From contig JAMPIL010000001.1 of NCBI GenBank assembly GCA_023662725.1, forward strand, positions 1,070,349 to 1,134,348: a DNA stretch of 64,000 nt. The letters are read 5' to 3'. This document shows positions 36,009 to 45,799 of the stretch, one piece after another. The notes under the pieces are model-generated. The model was not told the DNA's origin. It made no database searches and saw nothing but the letters and a program-made list of their open reading frames with translations. A program made the translations under genes and the position numbers. Numbering within the stretch: the first letter of the stretch is position 1; the number at the start of each line of letters is the position of its first letter. This stretch comes from Ruminococcus flavefaciens (GTDB lineage Bacteria > Bacillota > Clostridia > Oscillospirales > Ruminococcaceae).

Positions 36009-36039
36009 AAAGGACGAACTTTTAATAGGTTCGTCCTTT
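36009..36039. terminator. Bidirectional terminator between convergent genes
   Basis: Perfect 11-bp stem AAAGGACGAAC/GTTCGTCCTTT with a nine-base loop, with A-tract and T-tract on either side. Confidence 0.85.
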
Positions 36040-36048
36040 ATTTATGCG

Positions 36049-37410
36049 TCAGGATTTTTCGCTGAGATAAATACAGATTCGACTGTTTAGAATATTCACA
36101 CATTCGTCTATGCTTTTTTCACCCTCAAGAACGCTTTGATATTCTTCTTTTATGATAGAATCAATCTGCTTATCATAGTATGGGTAAAATTTGATACTTT
36201 TTAGGTAGCTAAGAGTGTTGTCAATAGCCTCATCAGTCATTGTAAATTCTTCACCTTCATTATAAACTGATGAATAGACCTCACGAATACTTCCGCCGGT
36301 GTATGAGCTTGTTTCATAAGCGAGATTATGAAGTGCACTTTCTGTAACGGGAATTCCATGGAAATCAAGGCTGATATTCTGCAATGCTTCATCGTTGAAA
36401 AGCGTGTTTAGAAATACCCATGCTCCTTCTTTGTTCGGACTTGCGTCCATTATTGCATAAAGCGAGTCTATTTGTGCTGAAGCTCCGTTTCCGTTTGTCG
36501 AGGGAAACCCTGTATATGTTATATCTGCTCCATTAAAGTCGTTATAATAAAGCAGAGTGACGGAACTGTTTATTCCGAAGAAGGTCGTGACATCCACAAG
36601 AGCAGTATCGTTGATGAGACTTCCGGTTGGATTACCTGTTTTGCGTTTATCCTCAATTTCGGGAAGATCAAGCAGAAATTCCAGAACTTCGGGCAGATTT
36701 TTACTGAAATCGCAGGTATTGCTTTCAAAGTCGATGCAGTTATGACCGATATTTTTCATCATATACTGCCATAAATCAAATTTGGTCATCTGAGCTTTAA
36801 GAAAATCATTGTTTTCAGCCAGAGCATTATATGCTTCAATGGCCTGAGAATAAGTCCAGTTGGTATATTCACTGCCGTAGCGTGAATTCTTTACAGCCGC
36901 AGTATCAAGAAGAAAGGTGTTGAAAAGAGCGTTGAGTTCTCCGTTGGTTTCAAGAGATTCAAGGACGTTCGGGAGGAAATCTTCTTTCTTTACACCATCG
37001 TAATTTTCCATAAGGGGATAAATATCGGCAAGGTAGTCCGATTTGCGCAGACTATTGATGGACTGAGCGTCTGCCATGACAATATCAGGAATTTTCCCCG
37101 AAATAATATCCGCAGTAAAATTTGAAAGCGACGTTGTTTCAAAATAATCGTCATCAGTGTAATAATCAATAACGTTGACGGTATAAAGCTCGTTTAAGTT
37201 ATTGAAGTCGTTTATCAGCGTTTGGATATCCTGATTAATGTGCAGCGCAGCCATGGTGATGACCGTTTTTCCTGTTGCTTCCGGAGCTGCTGTTGTTACC
37301 TCGCCGTCCGGAGCTGAATCAACGGATGAACTGCTGTTTTCTCTGCCGCATGATACTGTGCATAAAAGTGAAAGCACTGTAATAACTGTTAATATTGATT
37401 TTTTCTTCAT
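36049..37410 (-). CDS. ABC-type extracellular solute-binding lipoprotein
   Basis: 453-residue family-1 sugar-type solute-binding protein. The lipoprotein signal MKKKSILTVITVLSLLCTVSC ends in a lipobox Cys. ADIISGKIPDIVMADAQSINSL and ASPNKEGAWVFLNTLFNDEA are typical of the fold. The ATG at 37410 is chosen because AAGGAG lies eight bases upstream; the longer frame starts inside the preceding gene. No permease or ATPase gene adjoins. Confidence 0.88.
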   Translation of the reverse strand: MKKKSILTVITVLSLLCTVSCGRENSSSSVDSAPDGEVTTAAPEATGKTVITMAALHINQDIQTLINDFNNLNELYTVNVIDYYTDDDYFETTSLSNFTADIISGKIPDIVMADAQSINSLRKSDYLADIYPLMENYDGVKKEDFLPNVLESLETNGELNALFNTFLLDTAAVKNSRYGSEYTNWTYSQAIEAYNALAENNDFLKAQMTKFDLWQYMMKNIGHNCIDFESNTCDFSKNLPEVLEFLLDLPEIEDKRKTGNPTGSLINDTALVDVTTFFGINSSVTLLYYNDFNGADITYTGFPSTNGNGASAQIDSLYAIMDASPNKEGAWVFLNTLFNDEALQNISLDFHGIPVTESALHNLAYETSSYTGGSIREVYSSVYNEGEEFTMTDEAIDNTLSYLKSIKFYPYYDKQIDSIIKEEYQSVLEGEKSIDECVNILNSRICIYLSEKS

Positions 37411-37439
37411 TTTTATTTCTCCTTTATATCCTTTTTCTT

Positions 37440-39830
37440 TTATCCGAATTGTTCCGACAGATAGAGTGAGATCCTGTTTTGGAGCAGTTCTGCACATTGT
37501 TCCGCAGTTATTTCACCATTGAAGAAGCGTTCTGTTTCCTCGTGATAAATATCTCCGATCATTCCTGTCTGTTCAGAGTATCCTTCAAAGTCATATGAAT
37601 ACGGAATGGCTTCGTCAATGAGCTCATCAACTACAGCAATCATCTCGTCAGTAATTTCTCCTATTTTTACAATATCTGCTGATCCGTCCGAATTTATTCC
37701 TTTGTGAAAGATGTATCCGGTATATCCAGTTACATAGCTTTGCGGAGCTTTACTGTATTCAACAAGAAGTTCTCTTCCGCTTTTAGTAACAGGAAAACCG
37801 TTTCCTAAGCTAAACTTTTTGTAATATTCATCACTGAACATAAATTTGACAAATTCCCATGCTTCTTCTTTATTTTCAGAATTTTTCGTAATTGCAAAGA
37901 TATTGTTGAATGCTGTAATCGAGGATTTACCTGTATTCACATCACCGAGAATTGTTATAGGTTCGCCGCTGAATTTTCCTTTAGTCATCTCAAGATAGTA
38001 GTAATAGCTAAACATGGTTTCGTGCGACAGAATTGCCTTATCATTGATATATTGCTGCATAAACATATTATTTTCCAGACGAAATTCTTCTTCGGTCTTT
38101 TCATCAGCAGCATAGTAATCATCAGTTACAGGTTCGCCTTCGCCGCAGTATTTAAGGTGACGGAGAAATTCGGGAGAATCAAATCGGCAGGTCGCATTTT
38201 TAAAATCTATCCACTCGTACCAGTTGAACTGAATACGGTCGTATATTGTATCGCCTTCATAATAGTAGCGCATTCCCATACCCTCGGGTTTATTTTCGAG
38301 TAGATCCATATATGCGTCAAATCCCCAGTTATCGGCTAAATCTTCGACAAATTTTGTTTTTCCAACGTAACCAATGTCAAGTATGAATAGATTTGGCATG
38401 GCGTAAGCGTGACCGTCCTGCGAGCCTTTAATGAGCGTATTTATAGCGGCAGGAATGAAAGAGTCCTCATTGAGCGTATCATCGTTTTCCATAAAATCAA
38501 GCATATCGCAAAGGGCTTCTTTTTCGATAAGATTGATTCCAAAACCTGAATCTCCGAAATATCCGTTCATATTATTTAGCATAAGAACATCAGGCAGATC
38601 GCCGCTTAGTGCATCCTGAGTTATTTGATTCATGAATGTTTCCTTATCAGCATCAGAAGCGCCATCGTTAATATAAGTTTTTACATCCACTTGAACATTA
38701 TCGTGAGTTTCGTTAAAATATTCTATAATATCTTCCATTAGCAAGAGATTATTCTGAAGCGGCATTCCGATTGTAATATGCGGAATATTTTCAAGCTCTT
38801 CAGGATCACAGGGAATGAATTTTTTCAGGTCGCAGCTCCAGTTTGAATAATTTTTGACGGGAATTATGAAGCTTCCGTCAGAACCGACTGCAAATCCGCC
38901 AACCTTGTCAGCAGTTAAACCGGAGCGATTTATGCTGAACAGCGGTTCTATCGAAGAATCATCTTTGCGTACTCCGTATATATCGCTCATGGAGCGAAAA
39001 TACATCGAATAATCGCCGCTTGCCGGAAGTATTTCATCATAGACAGAGCCGGAGATAGTATAATTTATACTGCTTTTTTCGAGCGTTCCGTCAGAATTGA
39101 TTTTATCTATGCGGAAAGAATCTCCGTCCGTCACGGCACAGACGATAGAACCGCTGTCGTTACGTCCGATATTTTCAACGTATTCCTCTGAATCCGTACT
39201 TATCGTTCCAATGTAGGAGCCGTCGATTTTGAACAGTTCATATGTTGAATTTACGCATACGACGACTGTTTCGCCGTCGGAAACAAGTCCGGTTATCTGG
39301 ATGTCCGTTCCGGGGGTAGTCGGGAAGTCCGTTACTTCATTATCCGTGAGTATCTCGCCGTTGAGGGAGTAGGTTCTCATGCGGAAACTATAATCTGCGG
39401 AATCTTCGTACTGCTGAACTGCTGTAGGATCGTTGTAATCCGGTTCAGGCAGATCACCATGGTCTGCGCATACCACAAAGACTACAATTGTGCCGTTTTC
39501 GGTAATATTAATATCGTATGATGAGCCGTAATCGAAATTTTTAATACCGATATTTTTAAATTCACTGAACTCCGAATCAACCGTCCAGAAGTCGACCGTT
39601 TCCGAACCCGACCCGACTATGAAATATTCCGAATTGTTATTGAACGGACAAAAACGGTAGATCATGTTCATATCATCAGGAAGCGGAAGCGACGTTTTTT
39701 TATAGGAAACATTGCTGAGCGATTCTGCTGTGAAGTTCTTCGGATTAGCCGAGTTTTCCGATTTTTTTATACAGGAAACGCTTCCCGCAAAAACTGTTAA
39801 AGCTGAGATAAACACAATTATTTTTTTCAT
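37440..39830 (-). CDS. Two-domain lipoprotein: propeller-like N-terminus plus solute-binding domain
   Basis: 796 residues with lipoprotein signal MKKIIVFISALTVFAGSVSC. Residues about 30-345 are rich in short beta strands of the kind YxxGSDGSF..., like a beta-propeller sensor. Residues about 350-796 form a family-1 solute-binding domain (DDVQ-like spacing, DALSGDLPDVLMLNNMN, NKEEAWEFVKFMFSDE). The C-terminal tail EQCAELLQNRISLYLSEQ is like that of its shorter neighbour (ECVNILNSRICIYLSEK), so the two are paralogues. AAGGAGG-type ribosome site. Probably glycan or sugar sensing or capture. Confidence 0.82.
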   Translation of the reverse strand: MKKIIVFISALTVFAGSVSCIKKSENSANPKNFTAESLSNVSYKKTSLPLPDDMNMIYRFCPFNNNSEYFIVGSGSETVDFWTVDSEFSEFKNIGIKNFDYGSSYDINITENGTIVVFVVCADHGDLPEPDYNDPTAVQQYEDSADYSFRMRTYSLNGEILTDNEVTDFPTTPGTDIQITGLVSDGETVVVCVNSTYELFKIDGSYIGTISTDSEEYVENIGRNDSGSIVCAVTDGDSFRIDKINSDGTLEKSSINYTISGSVYDEILPASGDYSMYFRSMSDIYGVRKDDSSIEPLFSINRSGLTADKVGGFAVGSDGSFIIPVKNYSNWSCDLKKFIPCDPEELENIPHITIGMPLQNNLLLMEDIIEYFNETHDNVQVDVKTYINDGASDADKETFMNQITQDALSGDLPDVLMLNNMNGYFGDSGFGINLIEKEALCDMLDFMENDDTLNEDSFIPAAINTLIKGSQDGHAYAMPNLFILDIGYVGKTKFVEDLADNWGFDAYMDLLENKPEGMGMRYYYEGDTIYDRIQFNWYEWIDFKNATCRFDSPEFLRHLKYCGEGEPVTDDYYAADEKTEEEFRLENNMFMQQYINDKAILSHETMFSYYYYLEMTKGKFSGEPITILGDVNTGKSSITAFNNIFAITKNSENKEEAWEFVKFMFSDEYYKKFSLGNGFPVTKSGRELLVEYSKAPQSYVTGYTGYIFHKGINSDGSADIVKIGEITDEMIAVVDELIDEAIPYSYDFEGYSEQTGMIGDIYHEETERFFNGEITAEQCAELLQNRISLYLSEQFG

Positions 39831-40072
39831 AATAAAAACCTCCTTGAAAGATAATTTTCCTATCTTCTATAAACAAGTGATTTTCGTGGACGAAAAAGAC
39901 GAGGAACTAAATTTTTTTGTATAATTGCACAAAAATAATTTGAGTTTTGTGTGATAAGTGCTGAAATTACTATTTAAGCTTTTTTTTCTTGAGGAAAAAT
40001 GTTATAATATATACAGATTTAAGCTTTTTGTACAGTATTGCCTAAAAATAATTTGATTTGAGCAGGTGAAAA
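39831..40072. promoter_or_regulatory. Divergent control region with direct repeat around a -10 box
   Basis: ATTTAAGCTTTTT occurs twice (39972-39984 and 40017-40029), 45 bases apart, on either side of TATAAT at 40003-40008. The -35 region is poor, which fits an activated or repressed promoter. It lies between the solute-binding genes (leftward) and the GGDEF gene (rightward). Confidence 0.5.
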
Positions 40073-41986
40073 ATGGATAATTTTAAGAATATTGCCGTTG
40101 TGGTTGCCGGTCTTGATGAGGAGTACCAGTATAATATTATCAACGGAATCAACAAGTTTGCCCGTGAAAACGAGATAAATGTCTCTTATTTTGCAGCTTT
40201 CGGCGGAATGCTTGCAAGCAGACGCTTTGATATCGGAGAATACAGTATTTATAATTTTATTGATTTTAAAAAATTTGACGGCGCTTTGCTTATGACCAAT
40301 ACTATCTGCGATTCAGAGGTTAAGGAAATTATTATTGATAAGGTGAGAAACTCCGGAATACCCGCTGTTGTTCTTGACAGTTCGGAATACCCAGAATTTT
40401 ACAATATTTGTATTGATAACGAAAACGCAATGGAGGAAATGGTAAGCCATATAATTCGAGAGCATGGCGCAAAGGTTATCAATTATATTTCCGGACCGCT
40501 CTCCAATACCGAGGGTAAAGCAAGATACGAAGCTTTCCTTAGGGTAATGCATGAAAATCACCTGAATGTTGATCCGGAGCGAATATATTTCGGAGAATTC
40601 AGAAGCCACGACGGAAAACTTGCTGTCGAGGAATTTGCAGAGCGTGAAATGACTCTGCCCGACGCTTTTATATGCGCCAACGACGCTATGGCTCTTACTG
40701 CGGTTACTGCTCTTGAAAAGCTTGGCTATAAAGTTCCCGAAGACGTTATTGTTACGGGATTCGATTATACAAATAATGCAAGAAATTTTTGTCCTGCACT
40801 CACTTCCGTTAAAAGACCGCTGTTCACTGCCGGATATAAGGCTTGCAGTATAATTTATGACGTTTTAAACGGCGGTAAACCGCATAAAGATACAATTCTC
40901 GAGGCTTACCCTGTGTTCTCGGAAAGTTGTGGGTGTACCGATGAATTTTCAGACGATTTCAGAGATTTCAGAAAAACTACTCATAGAATCAAAGAACGGA
41001 CAGACTCTAATATTTCGATGCTTAACCGACTTACTGCACGTCTTGCGGAAACAGAAACTTCTTCAGAGCTGTTTGATGTTCTCAAAGAATTTGTTGAAGA
41101 GATCGGTTGTGAAAAGTTTTCGCTCTGTCTGAAAGAAGACTGGCAGGAAGCCTACAATATTAAGACGACCGATGCAGACGATGAATCGGGCTGTTTTACC
41201 GGATTTATGACAGCTCCGCTTATCTGGGAAAAAGGTGAGAGAAGAAATGTTGAATATTTTTCTGCCGGCGAGATGAATCCTGAAAAATTTAAGTCCGGAG
41301 GAAACGTCAGTTACTTCCTTCCGCTTCATTTCGGAGAAAGATGTCTGGGTTACTACATAATCACAAACGGAGATTTCCCGATAAGCAGCCTTCTCTGTCA
41401 TACTCTCACTATGAATATCAGTAATTCCATTGAAAATATTCGCAAACTTCTGCACCTAAATAACGCTATGGATGAGTTGAACCGCCTTTCTGTTATTGAT
41501 CCCCTTTGTAATATCTACAACAGAAACGGATTTATAAACGTTGCAGACGATATGTTCAAGGAGTGCGTTGCAAATCATAAGAGCGTTATGCTCAGCTTTA
41601 TTGATATGGATGGACTTAAATTCATTAACGATAACTACGGTCATAACGAGGGAGATTTCGCTATCCAAAGACTTGCAAGTACGATTTTTGAGTGCTGCGG
41701 AAAGGGAAGCGTCTGTGCACGTTTCGGAGGAGATGAATTCGTCATTTTCGATACAATTGTAAACAAAGGTTCTGCGGAGACTCTTGCAAGAAAATTTGGT
41801 GCAAAGATCGACAGTATAAATTCTATCATAAAAAAACCGTACACTCTTTCAGCAAGCGTCGGAAGTATAATTACAGTTCCGGAAGAGGGCGATACGCTTT
41901 ATGGTATAATCAAGCAGGCTGATGATAAAATGTACGAAATAAAGAAAACTAAAAAGAATGCAAGAAAATCTGAAAAAATACAATAA
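40073..41986 (+). CDS. Cytoplasmic sugar-sensor diguanylate cyclase (LacI-type sensor + GGDEF)
   Basis: 637 residues. About 5-285 is a periplasmic-binding-type ligand domain of the LacI/GalR kind (ISGPLSNTEGKARYEAFL, FICANDAMALTAVTAL, DVIVTGFDYT) but with no helix-turn-helix and no signal peptide. A middle region of about 300-470 looks GAF-like. The GGDEF domain is at about 475-630 with the intact signature RFGGDEF (550-556). The RxxD inhibitory site is absent (KGSVCARF). It likely makes c-di-GMP in response to an intracellular sugar. Divergent from the solute-binding genes. Confidence 0.9.
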   Translation: MDNFKNIAVVVAGLDEEYQYNIINGINKFARENEINVSYFAAFGGMLASRRFDIGEYSIYNFIDFKKFDGALLMTNTICDSEVKEIIIDKVRNSGIPAVVLDSSEYPEFYNICIDNENAMEEMVSHIIREHGAKVINYISGPLSNTEGKARYEAFLRVMHENHLNVDPERIYFGEFRSHDGKLAVEEFAEREMTLPDAFICANDAMALTAVTALEKLGYKVPEDVIVTGFDYTNNARNFCPALTSVKRPLFTAGYKACSIIYDVLNGGKPHKDTILEAYPVFSESCGCTDEFSDDFRDFRKTTHRIKERTDSNISMLNRLTARLAETETSSELFDVLKEFVEEIGCEKFSLCLKEDWQEAYNIKTTDADDESGCFTGFMTAPLIWEKGERRNVEYFSAGEMNPEKFKSGGNVSYFLPLHFGERCLGYYIITNGDFPISSLLCHTLTMNISNSIENIRKLLHLNNAMDELNRLSVIDPLCNIYNRNGFINVADDMFKECVANHKSVMLSFIDMDGLKFINDNYGHNEGDFAIQRLASTIFECCGKGSVCARFGGDEFVIFDTIVNKGSAETLARKFGAKIDSINSIIKKPYTLSASVGSIITVPEEGDTLYGIIKQADDKMYEIKKTKKNARKSEKIQ

Positions 41987-41998
41987 TATTATTTAATA

Positions 41999-42028
41999 AA
42001 AAAGGAGCTGTATAAACAGCTCCTTTTT
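41999..42028. terminator. Bidirectional terminator
   Basis: 12-bp stem AAAAAGGAGCTG/CAGCTCCTTTTT with a six-base loop between convergent genes. Confidence 0.88.
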
Positions 42029-42033
42029 CACGT

Positions 42034-42438
42034 TTATTTATTTTTCTTATAGCCAAGAAATTTCAGCGCTGCAACAGGAGTTCCCAGTTCGTCGCTGACA
42101 TTTACATTATAACAGCAAGTAGTCCGTCCATCCTTGATAAGTTCGGTTTCAGCTATAATACGCTCAGTTTTCGGAACGCCGACAAATGAGATATCCGTGT
42201 TTATCGAAACAGTTCCGATCTGCTGCCAATTTGAAGCAACAGCAAAAGCAAAGTCGGCGAGAGTGAAATAAACTCCGCCCATTATTCCTCCGGCAGCATT
42301 TTTATGATGTTCGTTCAGAGAAAGACTTACCTTAGCATAATGGTCACCGATCTCGTCAATAACTGCACCTGCTTCTGTTGCAAAGCGGTCGTTTTGAAAA
42401 AGTGAACGAACTTTTTCAAGCTCTTCATTTGATACCAT
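42034..42438 (-). CDS. PaaI-type hotdog thioesterase
   Basis: 134-residue acyl-CoA thioesterase of the hotdog fold. HHKNAAGGIMGGVYFTLADFAF contains the conserved Asn/Gly-rich region and the active-site acidic residue of the PaaI branch. It is the last gene of the lysine operon, 12 bases after dapB. It may serve CoA recycling. Link to lysine is positional only. Confidence 0.88.
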   Translation of the reverse strand: MVSNEELEKVRSLFQNDRFATEAGAVIDEIGDHYAKVSLSLNEHHKNAAGGIMGGVYFTLADFAFAVASNWQQIGTVSINTDISFVGVPKTERIIAETELIKDGRTTCCYNVNVSDELGTPVAALKFLGYKKNK

Positions 42439-42450
42439 TTTAACTACCTC

Positions 42451-43200
42451 TTAAACGAGAGCCGACATATCATAAAGTCCGGCGGACTGATCTTTGAGGA
42501 AGACAGCCGCATTTATCGAACCCTCGGCGAAAACTGTTTTTGAAGCGGCAGAATGAGAAAGTGTGATAACTTCGTCATGTCCGGCAAAAATAATATCGTG
42601 TTCACCAACGATTGTTCCGCCTCTTATTGCGTGCATACCAATCTCGCTCTTTTCACGCTTCTGACGGCGGGAATGACGGTCGTAAACGTAATGCTTTGAG
42701 TTATCAAGAGTTTCATTGATAGCGTTTGCAAGCATAATTGCAGTTCCGCTCGGAGCATCGAGCTTCTGATTATGGTGTTTTTCAACGATTTCAATATCGA
42801 ACTGGCTTCCGAGAACCGATGCAGCTTTTTTAGCAAGCTGAACAAGCAGATTTATTCCGAGGGACATATTGAATGTGAAAAATACCGGAATCTGTTGTGC
42901 GGCATTTTTTATCTGATTTATCTGTTCATCGTTGTAGCCTGTTGAAGCGAGAACAACCGGAGTTCCTGTTGAAAGACAGTAATCAAGCAGAGCGTTCAGC
43001 GAAGCAGGATTTGAAAAATCAATAATAACGTCGGCTTTTACCGGAAGTTTGTCCGGAGCGTCAACAATAGGAAAATCAGCGTACTGTTCGGTGTAGATAT
43101 CTATTCCGGCAACAACCTTGCAGTCGTCACGTTCCTGAATGCAGCTGTAAATAGTTTTACCCATTTTGCCGTTTGCGCCGCATATAACTATATTTGTCAT
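42451..43200 (-). CDS. dapB: 4-hydroxy-tetrahydrodipicolinate reductase
   Basis: 249-residue reductase of lysine/diaminopimelate synthesis. NIVICGANGKMGKTIYSCI is the Rossmann start, and EIVEKHHNQKLDAPSGTA is the DapB signature with the catalytic His pair and Lys. The start at 43200 (ATG) is preferred: GGAGAG lies eight bases before it, while the GTG at 43209 falls inside the ribosome site. Confidence 0.97.
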   Translation of the reverse strand: MTNIVICGANGKMGKTIYSCIQERDDCKVVAGIDIYTEQYADFPIVDAPDKLPVKADVIIDFSNPASLNALLDYCLSTGTPVVLASTGYNDEQINQIKNAAQQIPVFFTFNMSLGINLLVQLAKKAASVLGSQFDIEIVEKHHNQKLDAPSGTAIMLANAINETLDNSKHYVYDRHSRRQKREKSEIGMHAIRGGTIVGEHDIIFAGHDEVITLSHSAASKTVFAEGSINAAVFLKDQSAGLYDMSALV

Positions 43201-43267
43201 AGTTTTCACTCTCCATTATTTTGTATAACGGACTGCTGTTGAACCACAGCAGTCCATTTAAATTTGA

Positions 43268-44158
43268 TTATTTTATAAGACCGTGCTTAGCAAGCGCAGC
43301 TCTGAGCGCCGACTTATGTTCCTCCGTCATTTCACAGAGCGGCAGACGGCAAGGTCCTACATTCCAGCCTGTCATATTGAGAGCTTCTTTTACCGGAATC
43401 GGATTTACTTCGATAAAGAGAGCGTTGATAAGGTCGAGATACTTGATCTGCATTTCAGTTGCCTTAGCAAAATCATTGTCGAGACAAAGCTGAACCATAT
43501 CGTGAGTCTCTTTCGGGAGAATGTGTGAAAGAACCGAAATTACTCCCTTTCCGCCAAGCGACATAACAGGCACGATCATATCGTCGTTACCGCTGTAGAT
43601 GTCGATGTTGTCGCCGCACTCGGCAATGAGCTTAGCAACATAGCTGATGTTACCGCTGGCCTCTTTTAAAGCGACGATATTCTTATGCTTTGCAAGCTCC
43701 TTAACAGTGGCAACTTCCATATTCATGCCTGTTCTTCCCGGAATATTGTAGAGAACGATCGGGATATTCACAGCGTCGGCAATTGTATTGAAGTGGAGGA
43801 TAAGACCTTTTTGTGTAGTCTTATTGTAATAGGGAGTAACGAGAAGAAGAGCGTCTGCTCCTGCTGCTTCGGCTTCTTTTGAAAGCTCTACGGCATATTT
43901 AGTGTCGTTGCTTCCGGTGCCTGCGATTACCGGAACTCTTCCGGCAGTTCTTTTAACGGCAAACTTGATGCACTCAAGATGCTCCTCATCGGTCATAGTG
44001 GAAGCTTCACCTGTAGTTCCGCAGATAATAATTGCATCGGTATGATTTTCGATCTGATTATCTATCATTTCTCCGAGACGGTCGTAATTAATAGAGCCGT
44101 CGTCATAGAACGGTGTGACAATAGCAATGCCGGCACCGGTAAAAATTGTATTTTTCAT
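43268..44158 (-). CDS. dapA: 4-hydroxy-tetrahydrodipicolinate synthase
   Basis: 296-residue aldolase that condenses pyruvate with aspartate semialdehyde. CGTTGEASTMTDEEH, LLLVTPYYNKTTQKG (Tyr) and the Schiff-base Lys in IVALKEASGNISY are visible. It lies between the GNAT gene and dapB on the riboswitch-controlled transcript. Confidence 0.97.
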   Translation of the reverse strand: MKNTIFTGAGIAIVTPFYDDGSINYDRLGEMIDNQIENHTDAIIICGTTGEASTMTDEEHLECIKFAVKRTAGRVPVIAGTGSNDTKYAVELSKEAEAAGADALLLVTPYYNKTTQKGLILHFNTIADAVNIPIVLYNIPGRTGMNMEVATVKELAKHKNIVALKEASGNISYVAKLIAECGDNIDIYSGNDDMIVPVMSLGGKGVISVLSHILPKETHDMVQLCLDNDFAKATEMQIKYLDLINALFIEVNPIPVKEALNMTGWNVGPCRLPLCEMTEEHKSALRAALAKHGLIK

Positions 44159-44173
44159 ATAAAAAGTCTCCTT

Positions 44174-44629
44174 TCAGAAAGACGATTCATTTAAAGTGTA
44201 AATATCCCAGCTTTTATCTTTTTGCATACCGTGAGACTCATAAAATCCTGCTGAATTTTTATTCCAGACAGCGCATTTCAATTCGATCTGCTCACAGTCG
44301 TTTGCGGCGGCGATTTCTTTTGCTTTGTCAAGAAGTTTTCCGCCGATCCCGCATCCTCTGTATTTTTCACAAGCATATAGATCTTCGATATACAGAATTT
44401 TTCTTCCTGAAAAAGTTGTGTATTTATAGAAAGCGTTCATTAAACCAGCCGCTTCATTGCCAATATACGCAATATAGCTCATAAGCGCATGACTTTCTAT
44501 AAGTTCTTTGAAACGCTGCTGCGTCATAGTGAATATATTCAGAGCATTATGATATTCCATAAGTTCCTTGGTAAGAGTGAACGCAGTTTCCGTTTCTTCC
44601 GGCGAAGTGATTTTTATGTTGATTTCCAT
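44174..44629 (-). CDS. GNAT-family N-acetyltransferase
   Basis: 151 residues with the acetyl-CoA loop YRGCGIGGKLLDKAKEIA and the final GNAT strands FYESHGMQKDKSWDIYTLN. Its ATG shares one base with the stop of asd (TGATG), so it is translated as part of the lysine operon. Substrate unknown. The branch resembles small-amine or diamine acetyltransferases. Confidence 0.9.
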   Translation of the reverse strand: MEINIKITSPEETETAFTLTKELMEYHNALNIFTMTQQRFKELIESHALMSYIAYIGNEAAGLMNAFYKYTTFSGRKILYIEDLYACEKYRGCGIGGKLLDKAKEIAAANDCEQIELKCAVWNKNSAGFYESHGMQKDKSWDIYTLNESSF

Positions 44630-45708
44630 CAGTCAAAATAACCCTTGGCTGCAAGAAGCTCGGCAAGAAGAACTCCGCCGCCTGCTGCGCCTCTGAGAGT
44701 ATTGTGCGAAAGGCAAACGAACTTGTAGTCATACTGAGTATCTTCACGGAGACGGCCTGTTGAAACAGCCATACCGTTTTCAAGATTTCTATCAAGCTTA
44801 GCCTGCGGACGGTTATCCTCTTCAAAATAGTGGATGAACTGCTTTGGTGCGCTTGGAAGCTCAAGCTCCTGCGGAACACCTTTGAAGTCAGCCCAGAGCT
44901 GAAGGATCTCTTCCTTAGATGGTTTGTTTTCAAAGCTTACGAAAACTGCGGCAGTGTGACCGTCGGAAACAGGAACTCTTAAGCACTGAGTTGTGATAGA
45001 AGGAGTTGAAGCTTTAACGATTTTATTTCCTTCGATAGTTCCCCATACTTTGAGCGGCTCCTGCTCGGATTTTTCTTCTTCTCCGCCGATGAACGGAATG
45101 AGGTTATCGACCATTTCAGGCCATGTTTCAAAGTTCTTTCCGGCGCCGGAAATAGCCTGATAAGTACAAGCGAGAACATTTTTCAGACCGAATTTTCTGA
45201 GCGGATGAAGTGCAGGAACGTAGCTCTGGATAGAACAGTTTGATTTAACTGCGATAAATCCTCTCTTAGTACCGAGACGCTCACGCTGAGCCTTGATGAT
45301 CTCGATGTGATCAGGGTTTATCTCCGGAACTACCATAGGAACGTCTGGAGTAAAGCGATGAGCCGAGTTATTGGAAACGATAGGACATTCAGCCTTTGCA
45401 TAAGCTTCTTCAAGAGCCTTTATCTCGTCCTTTTTCATGTCAACAGCGCAGAAGCAGAAGTCAACCATTCCTGCGATCTTTTCAATATCGGCAGTTGCAT
45501 CGAGAAGCTTCATATCCTTCATGGATGCCGGCATAGGAACAGCCATTTTCCAGCGTCCTCCGGCAGCTTCTTCATAAGTCTGACCTGCGCTTCTTGGTGA
45601 AGCTGCAAGAACCTTTACATTGAACCACGGATGGTTTTCGAGAAGAGTTGCAAATCTCTGTCCAACCATACCCGTTGCGCCAATAATACCTACGTTATAC
45701 TGTTTCAT
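44629..45708 (-). CDS. asd: Aspartate-semialdehyde dehydrogenase
   Basis: 359-residue enzyme forming aspartate semialdehyde, the branch point for lysine, threonine and methionine. NVGIIGATGMVGQRFATLLE is the NADP motif and AVKSNCSIQSYVPALHPL holds the catalytic Cys. Length and motifs fit the ASADH branch otherwise common in archaea and fungi, not the usual E. coli type. First gene after the L-box. Confidence 0.96.
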   Translation of the reverse strand: MKQYNVGIIGATGMVGQRFATLLENHPWFNVKVLAASPRSAGQTYEEAAGGRWKMAVPMPASMKDMKLLDATADIEKIAGMVDFCFCAVDMKKDEIKALEEAYAKAECPIVSNNSAHRFTPDVPMVVPEINPDHIEIIKAQRERLGTKRGFIAVKSNCSIQSYVPALHPLRKFGLKNVLACTYQAISGAGKNFETWPEMVDNLIPFIGGEEEKSEQEPLKVWGTIEGNKIVKASTPSITTQCLRVPVSDGHTAAVFVSFENKPSKEEILQLWADFKGVPQELELPSAPKQFIHYFEEDNRPQAKLDRNLENGMAVSTGRLREDTQYDYKFVCLSHNTLRGAAGGGVLLAELLAAKGYFD

Positions 45709-45739
45709 ATTGATTTCTCCTTAGAAAAAAATTTGCAGA

Positions 45740-45768
45740 AAATAACAAAAACCGGTTGCAAACCGGCT
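45740..45768 (-). terminator. Expression-platform terminator of the lysine riboswitch
   Basis: Minus strand AGCCGGTTTGCAACCGGTTTTTGTTATTTT: 8-bp stem and a U-tract between aptamer and asd. Confidence 0.85.
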
Positions 45769-45799
45769 CATCATACGTTATAATAGAAATGTTGACATA

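Noticed and set aside
37411-37497. N-terminal extension of the shorter solute-binding protein
   Set aside because: It overlaps the end of the upstream gene and would place the lipoprotein signal 29 residues inside the protein. The ATG at 37410 has a proper ribosome site.
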